Shown: in pieces, positions 32,170 to 43,410 of the stretch
How the letters are laid out: every line of letters begins with the position of its first letter
How positions within the stretch are numbered: the first letter of the stretch is position 1
DNA from: Schistocerca nitens
Lineage: Eukaryota > Arthropoda > Insecta > Orthoptera > Acrididae
DNA length: 64,000 nt
Direction of reading: 5' to 3'
NCBI RefSeq assembly: GCF_023898315.1
Contig: NC_064616.1
Span: 708,131,389-708,195,388, forward strand
Notes under the pieces: model-generated
Told to the model about the DNA's origin: nothing
Database searches by the model: none
What the model saw: the letters and a program-made list of their open reading frames with translations, nothing else
Program-made: the position numbers and the translations under genes

Positions 32170-32455
32170 TGATACCTTATTTTATCTCAATAAAAACTGA
32201 ATGATTATTTTTCCCTGATACTGTTTTATTCTTTATGCTTACAAATGTATTACATTGGATAAGTTATACATATGGGTACATATTACTGTTTCCCACTGAC
32301 AAAAAACAGTTCCCATTAAGTATTTATATAGTTCTGGATATACAAAAACAACAAATACGTGTAAAATAGTTTTGTTCGGTAACTGAATTAAGTTCTGCTT
32401 TGTTAAGGCACACAGTCTCTTTCGTTGACCTGTGACTTGAAACACCCGAGAATTA

Positions 32456-33390
32456 ATCATAGCGTGTAGGCTTTCATGGCCGGCGTCTTCAGTAATTAAA
32501 ACTTCCGGGCTAAGAGGCCGTGGTCCAATAGTAGAAATACTTCTCCCTGACGTTTTGTTGCCAGCTGCGGGCAACATCGTCTGAGGTGAGTCTGCGACTG
32601 GCTGCTAGTCCGTGGAGGTCCTGTTTATATAGAGCGTGTAGAGGGCGCCACCACACGTCACGTGTTGTCAACAGTAAAACTATCTCTGGCTGGCGTCATT
32701 ACTCTCGATCGAAGGTAATCGATTGTCACATCTTTGGTACAAAGTCGATCGCCATATCTTATCTAACTTCAAGCCTTCTTCTTTCCTGTTAAATTAGAAT
32801 TAGTGAATGCTTAAGATCGGCGAAAGATGCACGACACCCTTTAGCTACTCCTGGTGTGTATAAGATTCCGTATAGTTGTGGGAAGGTTTACATTGGAACC
32901 GCAAAAAGAAGTATAAATACTCGCCTAACTGAACATAAAAGGAACTGTCGACTGGGACACACGGACAAATCGGCTGTAGCGGAACATGTTTTTGAAACGG
33001 GTGACCATGAAATAAAATTTAGTGAGACGAGCGTGCTAGCTGAGTCATCGCATTATTATGCACGTATGTATAGAGAGGCTGTAGAGATTTTTAAACACCA
33101 CAATAATTTTAACAGGAAAGAAGAAGGCTTGAAGTTAGATAAGATATGGCGATCGACTTTGTACCAAAGATGTGACAATCGATTACCTTACCAGCCAGAG
33201 ATAGTTTTACTGTTGACAACACGTGACGAGTGGTGGCGCCCTCTACACGCTCTATATAAACAGGACCTCCACGGCCTAGCAGCCAGTCGTAGACTCACCT
33301 CAGACGATGTTGCCCGCAGCTGGCAACGAAACGTCAGGGAGAAGTATTTCTACTATTGGACCGCGGCCTCTTAGCCCGGAAGTTTTAATT
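32456..33390 (+). mobile_element. Penelope-like element, truncated, with inverted arms
   Basis: Flanked by a perfect 12-bp target duplication ACCCGAGAATTA (32444-32455 and 33391-33402). The left arm (about 32498-32795) is an inverted copy of the right arm (about 33105-33390), while the unique centre encodes a GIY-YIG endonuclease. Penelope-like elements carry LTR-like repeats and often have such tail-inverted 5' ends. The reverse transcriptase is missing, so it is a dead, 5'-truncated insertion. The two arms differ at several sites, including a changed stretch around 32700/33193. Confidence 0.88.
32824..33374 (+). pseudogene. Penelope GIY-YIG endonuclease domain
   Basis: The frame begins ATPGVYKIPYSCGKVYIG at about 32842, with the paired GVY and YIG motifs of the GIY-YIG fold, then RLTEHKRNCRLGH (the conserved Arg) and EHVFETGDHEIKF (His-Glu region), and YREAVEIFKHHNNFN near the end. 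It continues into the right arm and stops at 33372-33374. This is the typical C-terminal domain of a Penelope polyprotein, which nicks target DNA. The upstream reverse transcriptase is absent here. Confidence 0.85.
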
Positions 33391-33402
33391 ACCCGAGAAT
33401 TA

Positions 33403-34194
33403 GATGGTAAAGTTGTTGCTGATATTCTTGACAGGACACAGAGTTTAGCACTGTATTTCCATACAAATTTGGGTCAGATGACCAACACATTCTAATCAAG
33501 GAGATACGGCATCGACAAGGAATATTCATCGCTTTCGAGCTCGAATATCGATGACAAGGAGTTTTCATCGTTATCTAGCTCTAATATCGATATAGATACT
33601 TGACCTGTTCAGAAACGATGATTTTTGGTGTCGTCGCAAGGAGTACACGAGCCATGTCATGTGGGCTTATCCGTTGGTGTATAGTTGCTTATTAATACGC
33701 AATATTGGTATCCGTAGTGTCGTCCCTGCTCTATTGTGGACTTGGTTTCAATTCCTCTTAAGAAGGATTGATCCCACATACAGAAAACATTTGCTGGGCT
33801 CAGGTGTTTATATTCGGTTCACCGCTCATTATTTGTAATCTGTCGTTACTGTCTGCTCGAAATTATCTTGGTGTACCCTTGATTGCAGCTTAGCTGTTTT
33901 CCCAGATGATCACACAGTTTATTTGTGCCTACAGAGTCAGACAGAAAAGTTAGGACAGAAATGTTTCTCACACTATTTCAAACCAGTGATAAATGTGGGT
34001 CAAAAGATTCTCATGTTCGTCATTGTTCTCGTATAAACTGATAAGATCAGGTCTCGCGAAACCATTAAAACTGCAAGACCGTAAAAAGGACATGTAGCAA
34101 CTCTGAAACTGATATGAAGTGTACGACATACTTGGATACACAAATGATTAGTATTCCAGTACAACTACACGAAGTAGGCAGTAGTGACAGTATC
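33403..34194. other. Unassigned, with a small tandem duplication
   Basis: At about 33514-33595 a 40-bp unit containing TTCATCG and TCTAATATCGAT is present twice. Otherwise nothing recognised. Confidence 0.45.
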
Positions 34195-35603
34195 TACACT
34201 ATTGGCCATTAAAATTGCTACACCAAAAAGAAATGCAGATTATAAACGGGTATTCATGGGACAAATACATTATACTAGAACTGACATGTGATTACATTTT
34301 CACGCAATTTGGGAGCATAGATCCTGAGAAATAAGTACCCAAAAAAACCACCTCTGGCCGTAATAACTGCCTTGATGCGCCTGGGCATTGAGTCAAACAG
34401 AGCTTGGATGGCGTGTACAGCTACAGCTACCCATGCGGCTTCAACACGATACCACGCTTCATCAAGAGTAGTGACTGGCGTATTGTGACGAGCCAGTTGC
34501 TCGGCCACCATTGGCCAGAAGTTTTCAATTAGTGAGAAATCTGGAGAATGCGCTGGCCAGAGCAGCAGTCGAACATTTTCTGTATCCAGAACGGTCCGTG
34601 CAGGACCTGCAACATGCGGTCGTGCATTATCCTGCTGAAATGTAGGGTTTTGCAGGGATCGAATGAAGGGTAGAGCCAGGGGTCGTAACACATCTGAAAT
34701 GTAACGTCCACTGTTCAAAGTGCCGTCAATGCGAACAAGACGTGACCGAAACGTGTAACCAATGGCACCCTATACCATCACGCCGGGTGATACGCCAGTA
34801 TGGCGATGACGAATACACTCTTCCAATGTGCGTTCACCGCGATTTCGCCAAACACGGATGCGACCATCACGATGCTGTAAATAGAACCTGGATTCATCCG
34901 AAAAAATGATGTTTTGCCATTCGTGCACCCAGGTTTGTCGTTGAGTACACCATCGCAGGCGCTCCTGTCTGTGATGCAGCATCAAGGGTAACCGCAGCCA
35001 TGGTCTCCGAGCTGGTAGTCCATGCTGCTGCAATCGTCGTCGAACTGTTCGTGCAGATGGTTGTTGTCTTGCAAACGTCCCCGTCTGTTGACTCAGGGAT
35101 CGAGACTTGGCTGCACGATCCGTTACAGCCATGCGGATAAGATGTCTATCATCTCGACTGCTAGTGATACGAGGCCGTTGGGATCCAGCACGGCGTTCCG
35201 TATTACCCTCCTGAACCCACTGATTCCATATTCTGCTAACAGTCATTGGATCTCGACCAACGCGAGCAGCAATGTCGCGATCGATAAACCGCAATCGCAA
35301 TAGGCTACAATCCGACCTATATCAAAATCGGTAACGTGATGGTACGCATTTCTCCTCCTTACACGAGGCATGACAACAACGTTTCACGAGGCAACGCCGG
35401 TCAACTGCTGTTTGTGTATGAGAAATCGGTTGGAAACTTTCCTCATGTCACACGTTGTAGGTGTCGCCACCGACGCCAAACTTGTGTGAATGCTCTGAAA
35501 AGGTAATCATTTGCATATCAGAGCATCTTCTTCCTGTCGGTTAAATTTCGCGTCTGTAGCACGTCATCTTCGTGGTATAGCAATTTTAATGGCCAGTAGT
35601 GTA
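34195..35603 (-). mobile_element. Tc1-like transposon, 'TTGGCCATTAAAATTGCTAC' family
   Basis: Inverted ends TACACTATTGGCCATTAAAA (34195) and its complement ending CCAGTAGTGTA (35603) are bounded by TA. The 1.4-kb interior carries one long minus-strand transposase. It is the same family as the complete element at 45305-46715 and the fragment at 50746-50952, and in the opposite orientation to the former. Confidence 0.93.
34275..35300 (-). pseudogene. Tc1-like transposase with one premature stop
   Basis: Frames 34770-35300 and 34275-34718 are in the same phase and joined by a TAG at 34767-34769, where the sister copy reads Trp. N-terminal paired-type helix-turn-helix (IDRDIAARVGRDPMTVSRIW) is followed by a GRPR-like QRPRITS hinge. 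The core has FSDESRF (first Asp), FQQDNARPH (second Asp) and HSPDFSLIENFW (Glu), that is, a complete DD34E triad. The true start probably lies further upstream (to about 35370) in a frame disturbed near 35303. No other stop is seen. Confidence 0.88.
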
Positions 35604-37194
35604 TAATGATCCAGAATTCAGGAGAAGCAACGTTAGAACTTCCATTTGGCAATATACAGTAGATTGAGATTACCTATGTGTTACTTGAATAACATAAGGA
35701 AGTGCCGAGATGGTGACGATGGCTACACTCTATCTTAGCGCAGAAGCAGCTGTCATGTTTTGCAATGTTGTTCTCAGAACCGATCGCGCTCCTCTGATCT
35801 GGACCAGCGTGCTGATATTCGTCGCTCCTGCTACATTCTCGGGTGGGAATTTCTTGACCTGCAACATCAGGTGGAGAACTGTAGTAGGCCTAACCAACGT
35901 GAAATGGGTAAGGAATCGGCTGCTCCGCTAGTATCTTACGTGTGATTGTTTATGTGAGTTATTCGGGTAGATAAACCTTGCATAAGTCCCATGGCCAATT
36001 ATCGACGAAATTAAGGGAGATAAATATATTACTCGTTCTCATGAAATATGACGAGGAAGATTTGTCCTTAAAAGTCCGAAAGAGAGTACATTAATGTAAT
36101 AGTCGGTAAAAACAGAAACGTAAGGTTCAAAATTTGTCACTCTGCTGCCCACTTGCGTATGAGTGTGGAAAATTTGCTAAATGAGATGTGAATATCTGCA
36201 ATATATTAAGCTATGAATGTAATATGTTACTGAATTATAAGATGGACGGCAATACTAGCAGTATACAAGCGTTGTAAACAAGCTTTGTATTCAAAATTTT
36301 AGTGTTTAGAGGAGATAAAAGGAAACATTTTTTTGAATTCTGTTTCCCCTCTAGGACTCCGTAGTTTTGATGCTTGTGATGTTCAGGGATAGTGTTCAAA
36401 CTGTCATGTGCTGAGTATTGTTTTACAGATGTTTCTGAAAATGTCGTCCATTCACGTTAATGGACAACTGGCATCTGCTTGCTAACTATAGTCTAACACA
36501 CTCAAAACAACGAGGTGTTTCACGAATAATGGCAGCAGCTTTAGCCACATGGGAAACCACGTCTTCTGAAGTGTCTGTCAGTGTCCCGCACACCAAACGC
36601 TTCATCTCCTCCCCGCCCCCAACCACCCCACCCACCCATCCTCAAACATACATGAAATTCATATAACGTCAGCAAAATTTAAAAAAAAAATCCATCACAT
36701 GTCAGTTAAAACATTGTCTCTGAAAGTGATTAGCGTCATCAGCATCTTCGTGGACTTCTAGCGTGAAAATGTTGAAACTGTGACATTTTTGTCACATAAA
36801 CAAGGGTTTACTTACATCTCCTGTCAACACTCTAAAACTGTATACCTCATTTCCTTACATCCTGTACATTGTCATAATGATTCCGGTCATATGTAATAAA
36901 TTATTATCGATTCCAAATGTGCAATAATTTGGATGTTTTCAAACGTAAATTTTACGTCAAATACTATAGCCTGTGATTTTATTGCATACCACCGTCAGGT
37001 GTAGAAGCAGAAGAGCCGTTCAGGTAAAAATTGCAAAATTACTAGTGTAAATATTTCCTGGCATGGTAAGGTTGTAGGGGGAAATCTCAGCTTACAATTT
37101 ATTGGCTTGCAGACACACTCAATTAGAGAGAAAAGGCAGGTACAAAATCTGGCGATTGTTCACCTCACAGGAATGCCTCAACATCACACAGACA
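35604..37194. other. Unassigned sequence
   Basis: About 1.6 kb without a recognisable ORF or repeat. A C-rich tract (CCACCCACCC) lies near 36630. Confidence 0.5.
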
Positions 37195-37297
37195 GTTTGT
37201 AGAGACATGTGCGATGCCTGGAAAAGAACTATCCTGTTGAAGAATGGCACCATTAGACTTCTGTATGAGGACGGAGGAAGTCCTTAACTTACTTTAT

Positions 37298-37499
37298 ATG
37301 CCGGCCGGTGTGGCCGTGCGGTTCTAGGCGCTACAGTCTGGAGCCGAGCGACCGCTCCGGCCGCAGGTTCGAATCCTGCCTCGGGCATGGATGTGTGTGA
37401 TGTCCTTAGGTTAGTTAGGTTTAATTAGTTCTAAGTTCTAGGCGACTGATGAACTCAGAAGTTAAGTCGCATAGTGCTCAGAGCCATTTGAACAATTTT
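37298..37499 (+). mobile_element. tRNA-derived SINE, family L
   Basis: Full family L SINE with head (GTGGCCGTGCGGTTCTAGGC, GGTTCGAATCC) and standard body. Perfect 14-bp target duplication TTAACTTACTTTAT (37284-37297 and 37500-37513). Inserted in Tc1-B. Confidence 0.95.
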
Positions 37500-37739
37500 T
37501 TAACTTACTTTATGCCCTCAGAGTTCCCCAATTAATACCAGCTGTGACTTGAAATCATATCCAATGGCCTCTCACACCATGACACGAAGAATGACACCAC
37601 TTTGCCACTCCAATACAATGGAAGAATCAAACCCCTCTCCACGTCGCCGTCATACTCATCGACCTAATGATACAGGATAGTGCAGAACCGCAGTTCATCG
37701 CTGAACACAGTGCTACGGCAGTATGAGCAATCTATGCCT

Positions 37740-37937
37740 AGCCGGCCGCGGTGGTCTAGCGGTTCTAGGCGCTCAGTCCGGAGCCGCGCGACTGCTACGG
37801 TCGCAGGTTCGAATCCTGCCTCGGGCATGGATGTGTGTGATGTCCTTAGGTTAGTTAGGTTTAAGTAGTTCTAAGTTCTAGGGGACTGATGACCATAGAT
37901 GTTAAGTCCCATAGTGCTCAGAGCCATTTGAACCATT
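37740..37937 (+). mobile_element. tRNA-derived SINE, family L
   Basis: Full family L SINE (A-box region GTGGTCTAGCGGTTCTAGGC, B box GGTTCGAATCC). Short direct repeat TATGCCT at 37733-37739 and 37938-37944. Only about 240 bp downstream of the previous SINE, in the same orientation and in the same Tc1-B copy. Confidence 0.92.
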
Positions 37938-38379
37938 TATGCCTCCCGACCATGGCACCGCTCCAAACACAGCCTTTTGTGTTGTGATGTTAACGGCAGC
38001 TAACGCCAAGAACGGCAATTCCCTAGTCTGTGTGAGTTAACGAGCATTTAGCTCTCATTTAAGTATATGGCTGAAAGAGCCAGCCTTCAGGAATTGTGAA
38101 ACGAACCCTGTCGTCGAGGACTGGGCGCTACAAAGAGCGCAGATTCGCCACGAGATGGGGAAATTCACAGGCGTCTATCGTGCTGTAGTGTGCGAGTGAG
38201 ACCGACGAGAACCTACGTCATAGGGAAACCCCGTACAAGCCGTTTGTAGCCAGAGAGATGTAGCAGTGTTAACCATGCGCACCTAAGATCGGCCATAAAG
38301 TGAAACATTTATGAAAACTATTTTATTCTGTGGTAATGCAGGGAATGAAGCCACAGTAATTTTAATCTACCATCCTTCA

Positions 38380-39805
38380 TACACTCCTGGAAATGGAAAA
38401 AAGAACACATTGACACCGGTGTGTCAGACCCACCATACTTGCTCCGGACACTGCGAGAGGGCTGTACAAGCAATGATCACACGCACGGCACAGCGGACAC
38501 ACCAGGAACCGCGGTGTTGGCCGTCGAATGGCGCTAGCTGCGCAGCATTTGTGCACCGCCGCCGTCAGTGTCAGCCAGTTTGCCGTGGCATACGGAGCTC
38601 CATCGCAGTCTTTAACACTGGTAGCATGCCGCGACAGCGTGGACGTGAACCGTATGTGCAGTTGACGGACTTTGAGCGAGGGCGTATAGTGGGCATGCGG
38701 GAGGCCGGGTGGACGTACCGCCGAATTGCTCAACACGTGGGGCGTGAGGTCTCCACAGTACATCGATGTTGTCGCCAGTGGTCGGCGGAAGGTGCACGTG
38801 CCCGTCGACCTGGGACCGGACCGCAGCGACGCACGGATGCACGCCAAGACCGTAGGATCCTACGCAGTGCCGTAGGGGACCGCACCGCCACTTCCCAGCA
38901 AATTAGGGACACTGTTGCTCCTGGGCTATCGGCGAGGACCATTCGCAACCGTCTCCATGAAGCTGGGATACGGTCCCGCACACCGTTAGGCCGTCTTCCG
39001 CTCACGCCCCAACATCGTGCAGCCCGCCTCCAGTGGTGTCGCGACAGGCGTGAATGGAGGGACGAATGGAGACGTGTCGTCTTCAGCGATGAGAGTCGCT
39101 TCTACCTTGGTGCCAATGATGGTCGTATGCGTGTTTGGCGCCGTGCAGGTGAGCGCCACAATCAGGACTGCATACGACCGAGGCACACAGGGCCAACACC
39201 CGGCATCATGGTGTGGGGAGCGATCTCCTACACTGGCCGTACACCACTGGTGATCGTCGAGGGGACACTGAATAGTGCACGGTACATCCAAACCGTCATC
39301 GAATCCATCGTTCTACCATTCCTAGACCGGCAAGGGAATTTGCTGTTCCAACAGGACAATGCACGTCCGCATGTATCCCGTGCCACCCAACGTGCTCTAG
39401 AAGGTGTAAGTCAACTACCCTGGCCAGCAAGATCTCCGGATCTGTCCCCCATTGAGCATGTTTGAGACTGGATGAAGCGTCGTCTCACGCGGTCTGCACG
39501 TCCAGCACGAACGCTGGTCCAACTGAGGCGCCAGGTGGAAATGGCATGGCAAGCCGTTCCACAGGACTACATCCAGCATCTCTACGATCGTCTCCATGGG
39601 AGAATAGCAGCCTGCATTGCTGCGAAAGGTGGATATACACTGTACTAGTGCCGACATTGTGCATGCTCTGTTGCCTGTGTCTATGTGCCTGTGGTTCTGT
39701 CAGTGTGATCATGTGATGTATCTGACGCCAGGAATGTGTCAATAAAGTTTCCCCTTCCTGGGACAATGAATTCACGGTGTTCTTATTTCAATTTCCAGGA
39801 GTGTA
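38380..39805 (+). mobile_element. Tc1-like transposon 'Tc1-C', nearly intact
   Basis: Inverted ends TACACTCCTGGAAAT at 38380 and ATTTCCAGGAGTGTA ending 39805 are bounded by TA. The interior of 1.43 kb has a long 5' leader and one transposase frame. It is inserted inside the candidate LTR at 38034-41140, itself inside Tc1-B, so it is a third-level insertion. Confidence 0.95.
38626..39648 (+). pseudogene. Tc1-like transposase with a single TGA
   Basis: 340 codons from the ATG at 38626 (MPRQRGREP) to TAG at 39646-39648, interrupted only by TGA at 39463-39465, where related transposases have Trp (IEHVW). Helix-turn-helix: LTDFERGRIVGMREAGWTYR and AQHVGREVSTVHRCCRQW; hinge GTGPQRRTD. Core: FSDESRFYLG (Asp), FQQDNARPHVSR (Asp), SPDLSPIEHV (Glu), spacing 34. 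The end reads CIAAKGGYTLY. An upstream in-frame extension to 38311 covers the 5' end of the transposon and is not part of the protein. It could be a very recent death or a variant in this individual. Confidence 0.9.
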
Positions 39806-41527
39806 TTTTAGTGGTGATCCCAATAAAACTTGAATATTGGTCATATCCATAATAGTTTAGGATTTGCTGTTAAAGTGAAATTCACAAGTTTTGTAACAAA
39901 GACATGAATGCTAAAATCTGAACGCTTTAGTCGATCTTAACGATCTACATTTAATATAAAAGCACAGTATTAAAATAACAAATGTTGTAAATATCAACTC
40001 TGTACCTTCATGTGTTTAAAAGTTATAGTGAATTTAAATTATCAGTGTTTTCAGTTAAGCATCAGATCATTATTTCCTCCACACAAAACACACTGAACGA
40101 TGACAGCATGACAACTTATTGAATCATTAGGTAATAGAATATTTGTTGTGAAGTTTAGTGCATAATAGTTACTTTTGTTCTTTATTTATTTATCAGAAAG
40201 CGCACTGGTGCAAGGCTACTGGCCGTGACATTCAAAGTTGAGAATGAAATTGTATTGGTTTTATGTAAAAGAATTTAACGATGGATATTATTGTTACTTT
40301 ATTTAGAACGTGAAAGTGGTCAAGCTTTGATTATTTAAATATGTTAAAATGTAAAATAATGTAGAATAAGCTGTAGCCAACCAGATGGACGGCTTCAGGA
40401 AAGGGAACTGCCCTAGTGAGTTGAGCAAGGATATTCGGCGGGCGGGGAACGCGGCCGGGGACGGGCAGAGAGTCAGTTCTGGTCTAGACACCAGAGGGTA
40501 GAGTGCAGGTGCAGACGCGAATCCGGACAGTTCTGATGGAGACACCAAAGCGTACAGTTCGAATTGAGACGCGAAAGCGAACAGTCAGTCTTTAGGAAGC
40601 TAGGAAGTGAAATGACTTAGAAAATTTCGCATTGTGTGGTATCGCGGGACTTAGTCTCTGAGCGGTTATTAACCGCGCGCCTGGTGTGAACTCTAACTTT
40701 TCGTGTAAATATCGAGGTTGAGTACTGGACTTGTGTTTCGCGATGAGATTGGGAATGATCGAACTGTGTCAAACGGATATGCTCTCGAGTGTAATAGTAA
40801 TCCTAAATACGACCACTTTCACTATTAGTTTTCTTTCTGAATAAACATTATTCTAACCAAATCGCAACTGTGTGCCCTACAGCATTTATGGGTCGTTAAT
40901 TTAGTTCCCGATATTATTATTACTGTTATTATATGTTACATTAACTTTGTTTCATACAATTTCGCAAACTTGCCATCAGCCAGACAATTTAACCAAAGGG
41001 TCACAAGTGTCTAATTTAGAGCGTGTAATGCGACAAAGGTTCAACCCCTATACGAGTCTGAGACAAGACATTTCGACGAAGAGGAACCGGACGTGAGCCC
41101 GAACATCTTTGGGGTGTTAGCTCGCATCCGGTTGCTTCTAGTGTCTGACCAGTGATGTGTGACGACACAGAATGTTGCAAGGAGTCTATTACTTGTTGTA
41201 GGGTGACAGGTGCAGATCCTGAGGCGTTATGATGTGTTTGGTGTACAATATGTCGATGCTTCCTTGTGGGGGTCAGACGTGGCCGATTGATACCCAGAGG
41301 ACGAATGTGCCCGCCTTCATGTTCCCATGCAGTTCATCGTTAGGCAACTCTCATATCCGAATGCCTCATAAATCTAAATTTTGAACGATTCGACCAGCCA
41401 GCCAAATGGAGCCCGCGATGACACCCGTCTCAAACTCTGTCAGATGCTGATAATGTTATCTCAGACGAGTACGCGACATTTCCGTGTCCGTCATCACTCA
41501 ATATATGACACTACTCACGCCCATTAT

Positions 41528-41885
41528 ACAGGGTGGTCAGAAACATTCTGGAAAGCTTGCTAGGGTGTTGCGCAGTAGGCTGTGCTGAGTAGTAATTGTT
41601 AAGAAAAAAATTCGATACATTGCGCTGCTTCAGAGTTAATTATCATAGAAGTTAGTCAATCAGGACGTCGCACGTGCAAATTCAAACGGTCCGCCAGAGA
41701 CGGTGTCGCTAAATGTGTTCTTCGTTTGGTTTCCTAAATCCAAACAAGAGAGCTTGGGACGGTAGTAAAGATCGAAACCGAATTTATTTATTTGTTTAGT
41801 TTCTTCTTAACAAATATTTCTTATCACAGTCTATCCTGCAACACCCTTACAAGCTTTTCGTACTGTTTCTGAGCAGCCTGTATAT
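41528..41885. mobile_element. MITE with terminal inverted repeats of about 60 bp
   Basis: Left end ACAGGGTGGTCAGAAACATT (41528) and right end complementary to CAGGCTGCTCAGAAACAGTA (41885). Similarity continues through AAAGCTTG and GGGTGTTGC. The interior is about 230 bp and non-coding. ATTATA / TATATC flanks suggest a TA-rich target. It is inserted in Tc1-B. Probably moved by a Tc1/mariner-type transposase. Confidence 0.8.
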
Positions 41886-41910
41886 CCTACTAAGGTTGGT
41901 ATCAATACTA

Positions 41911-42165
41911 AAACCAAGTGGGGCAGCGCAGTGGTTAGCACACTGGACTCGGTTCACTGGACGACGGTTCAAACCAGTGTCCGACCATCCTGATTTAGGT
42001 TTTCCGTGGTTTCCCTAAATCGCTTAAGGCAAATGCCGGGATGGTTACTTCGAAAGGGCATGTCCGCTGTCCTCCTCCATCCTTCCATAATCCGACCTTG
42101 TACTCTGTCTCTAACGACCTCGTTGTCGACGGAACGTTAAACAATCTCCTCCTCCTCTTAACAAC
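41911..42165 (+). mobile_element. tRNA-derived SINE, family A
   Basis: Head GCAGCGCAGTGGTTAGCAC and GACGGTTCAAACC, body TTTCCGTGGTTTCCCTAAAT, GATGGTTACTTCGAAAGGGC, ending TCGACGGAACGTTAAACA. Possible target duplication ACTAAAACCAA / AACAACACCAA is weak. In Tc1-B. Confidence 0.85.
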
Positions 42166-42670
42166 ACCAAACACAAACATCAATGCACTCTCGTAACCGT
42201 TCTGCCCATCACAGAGAACTGTAATTCTAATCATATAAATACCCATCAATGCTGTGTACGTGTATGAAGTTACATTAACATCCGACCGTACCATCTAGAT
42301 GCTTCACTTTTTTGGTCGAGTAGTACAAACTATAGTCCCCAGTCGCTTTTTTCTGTCTGTATGTGAAGGCTAAGCTTAGGAATTATTGGTGCGGTTTTAA
42401 CTAATAGATGTACTAATACACGAGGAAGGTTTGTGTACACGGGTTATAAATATTTCGTGCAAACTGGCTGAAGTATGATGAATTAAAAGACCTTTGGCTG
42501 AAGTATGATGAATTAAAGCCCCACTCCCCATCTTCCGCATTTTTCTCTCTGTGTGTGAAATATTGTGGAAATGGAAAGTGCTATTGTAGTGTGGTTTTCA
42601 CAGAATGGATTGGTAGTCAGGGGGTCGTATTGTTAGCCAATAAAGAGATTGTAACAATACTTATAAAATG

Positions 42671-42843
42671 AAAGGCGCTGCAGTCTGGAACCGCAAGACC
42701 GCTACGGTCGCAGGTTCGAATCCTGCCTCGGGCATGGATGTTTGTGATGTCCTTAGGTTAGTTAGGTTTAACTAGTTCTAAGTTCTAGGGGACTAATGAC
42801 CTCAGCAGTTGAGTCCCATAGTGCTCAGAGCCATTTGAGCCCC
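42671..42843 (+). mobile_element. tRNA-derived SINE, family L, 5'-truncated
   Basis: Begins within the head at GGCGCTGCAGTCTGG; B box GGTTCGAATCC and the full body are present. Perfect 12-bp target duplication ACTTATAAAATG (42659-42670 and 42844-42855). Lies in the left inverted arm of the mariner-type element. Confidence 0.94.
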
Positions 42844-43211
42844 ACTTATAAAATGCATTTTTGTGCAAACATACACATATTAAACGAAACATTTCCCGTT
42901 GACATTACCAGACTAAAAGTAGGGTAAATTAGAATGTCAGTGGTTTTTCTAGCAGGATTCTAGTGCGAATCGCTTACGAGATATCGTATTTTGAAAAGTT
43001 TCCACACCGACTCTTGTTTGTGCCGTTCAACTTGTGTAGTTGGCAGTTATGTTGTCGTTGTTTTCTTACAGTGTGCTTGTGTGTTCCTTGAGCGCACAGC
43101 AACTTGCTAGTCAGTGTGTGACAGTCTAAGCAGTAGGTCGTGAGTGGACGATGGGATTTATCAATGCAAATAGACCGATATGCTCATGGTGTATGCAGAG
43201 TGTAGGAAGAA

Positions 43212-43410
43212 AAAATGGTTCAAATGGCTCTGAGCACTATGGGACTCAACATCTTAGGTCATAGGTCCCCTAGAACTTAGAACTACTTAAACCTAACTAA
43301 CCTAAGGACATCACACACACCCATGCCCGAGGCAGGATTCGAACCTGCGACCGTAGCAGTCCCGCGGTTCCGGACTGCAGCGCCAGAACCGCACGGCCAC
43401 CGCGGCCGGC
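43212..43410 (-). mobile_element. tRNA-derived SINE, family L
   Basis: Reverse-oriented full family L SINE. Perfect 11-bp target duplication TGTAGGAAGAA (43201-43211 and 43411-43421), inside the helix-turn-helix coding region of the mariner-type transposase. Confidence 0.96.

Larger units (their letters stand above)
38034..41140 (+). mobile_element. Insertion in Tc1-B: candidate solo LTR
   Basis: Homology of Tc1-B breaks at 38033 and resumes at 41141, with GTGT on both sides (38030-38033, 41141-41144) as a possible target duplication. Excluding the nested Tc1 at 38380-39805, the insertion is about 1.7 kb, has no ORF, and its right half (40380-41140) has a GC-rich leader, a CTGAATAAACATTATTC poly(A)-type signal near 40841 and CCCTACAGC-like sequence, as in long LTRs. 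The ends (GAGTTAAC..CTTCTA) are not the usual TG..CA, so the LTR reading is tentative. Confidence 0.4.
37195..42326 (-). mobile_element. Tc1-like copy 'Tc1-B', split by many insertions
   Basis: Same family as Tc1-A (15062-19172). Matching blocks are 37195-37297 (TCCTGTTGAAGAATGGCACC), 37514-37732, 37945-38033 (through AACGGCAATTCCCT), 41141-41527 (ACAGAATGTTGCAAGGAGTC) and 42171-42326 (CACAGAGAACTG, then GCTTCACTTTTTT). They are separated by two family L SINEs, a 3.1-kb insertion (38034-41140), a MITE (41528-41885) and a family A SINE (41911-42165). The left end is not visible, and the remaining coding sequence is fragmentary. Confidence 0.78.

Noticed and set aside
38377..39005. Minus-strand and alternate-frame ORFs of 76-156 codons
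   Set aside because: Shadows of the GC-rich Tc1-C transposase frame.
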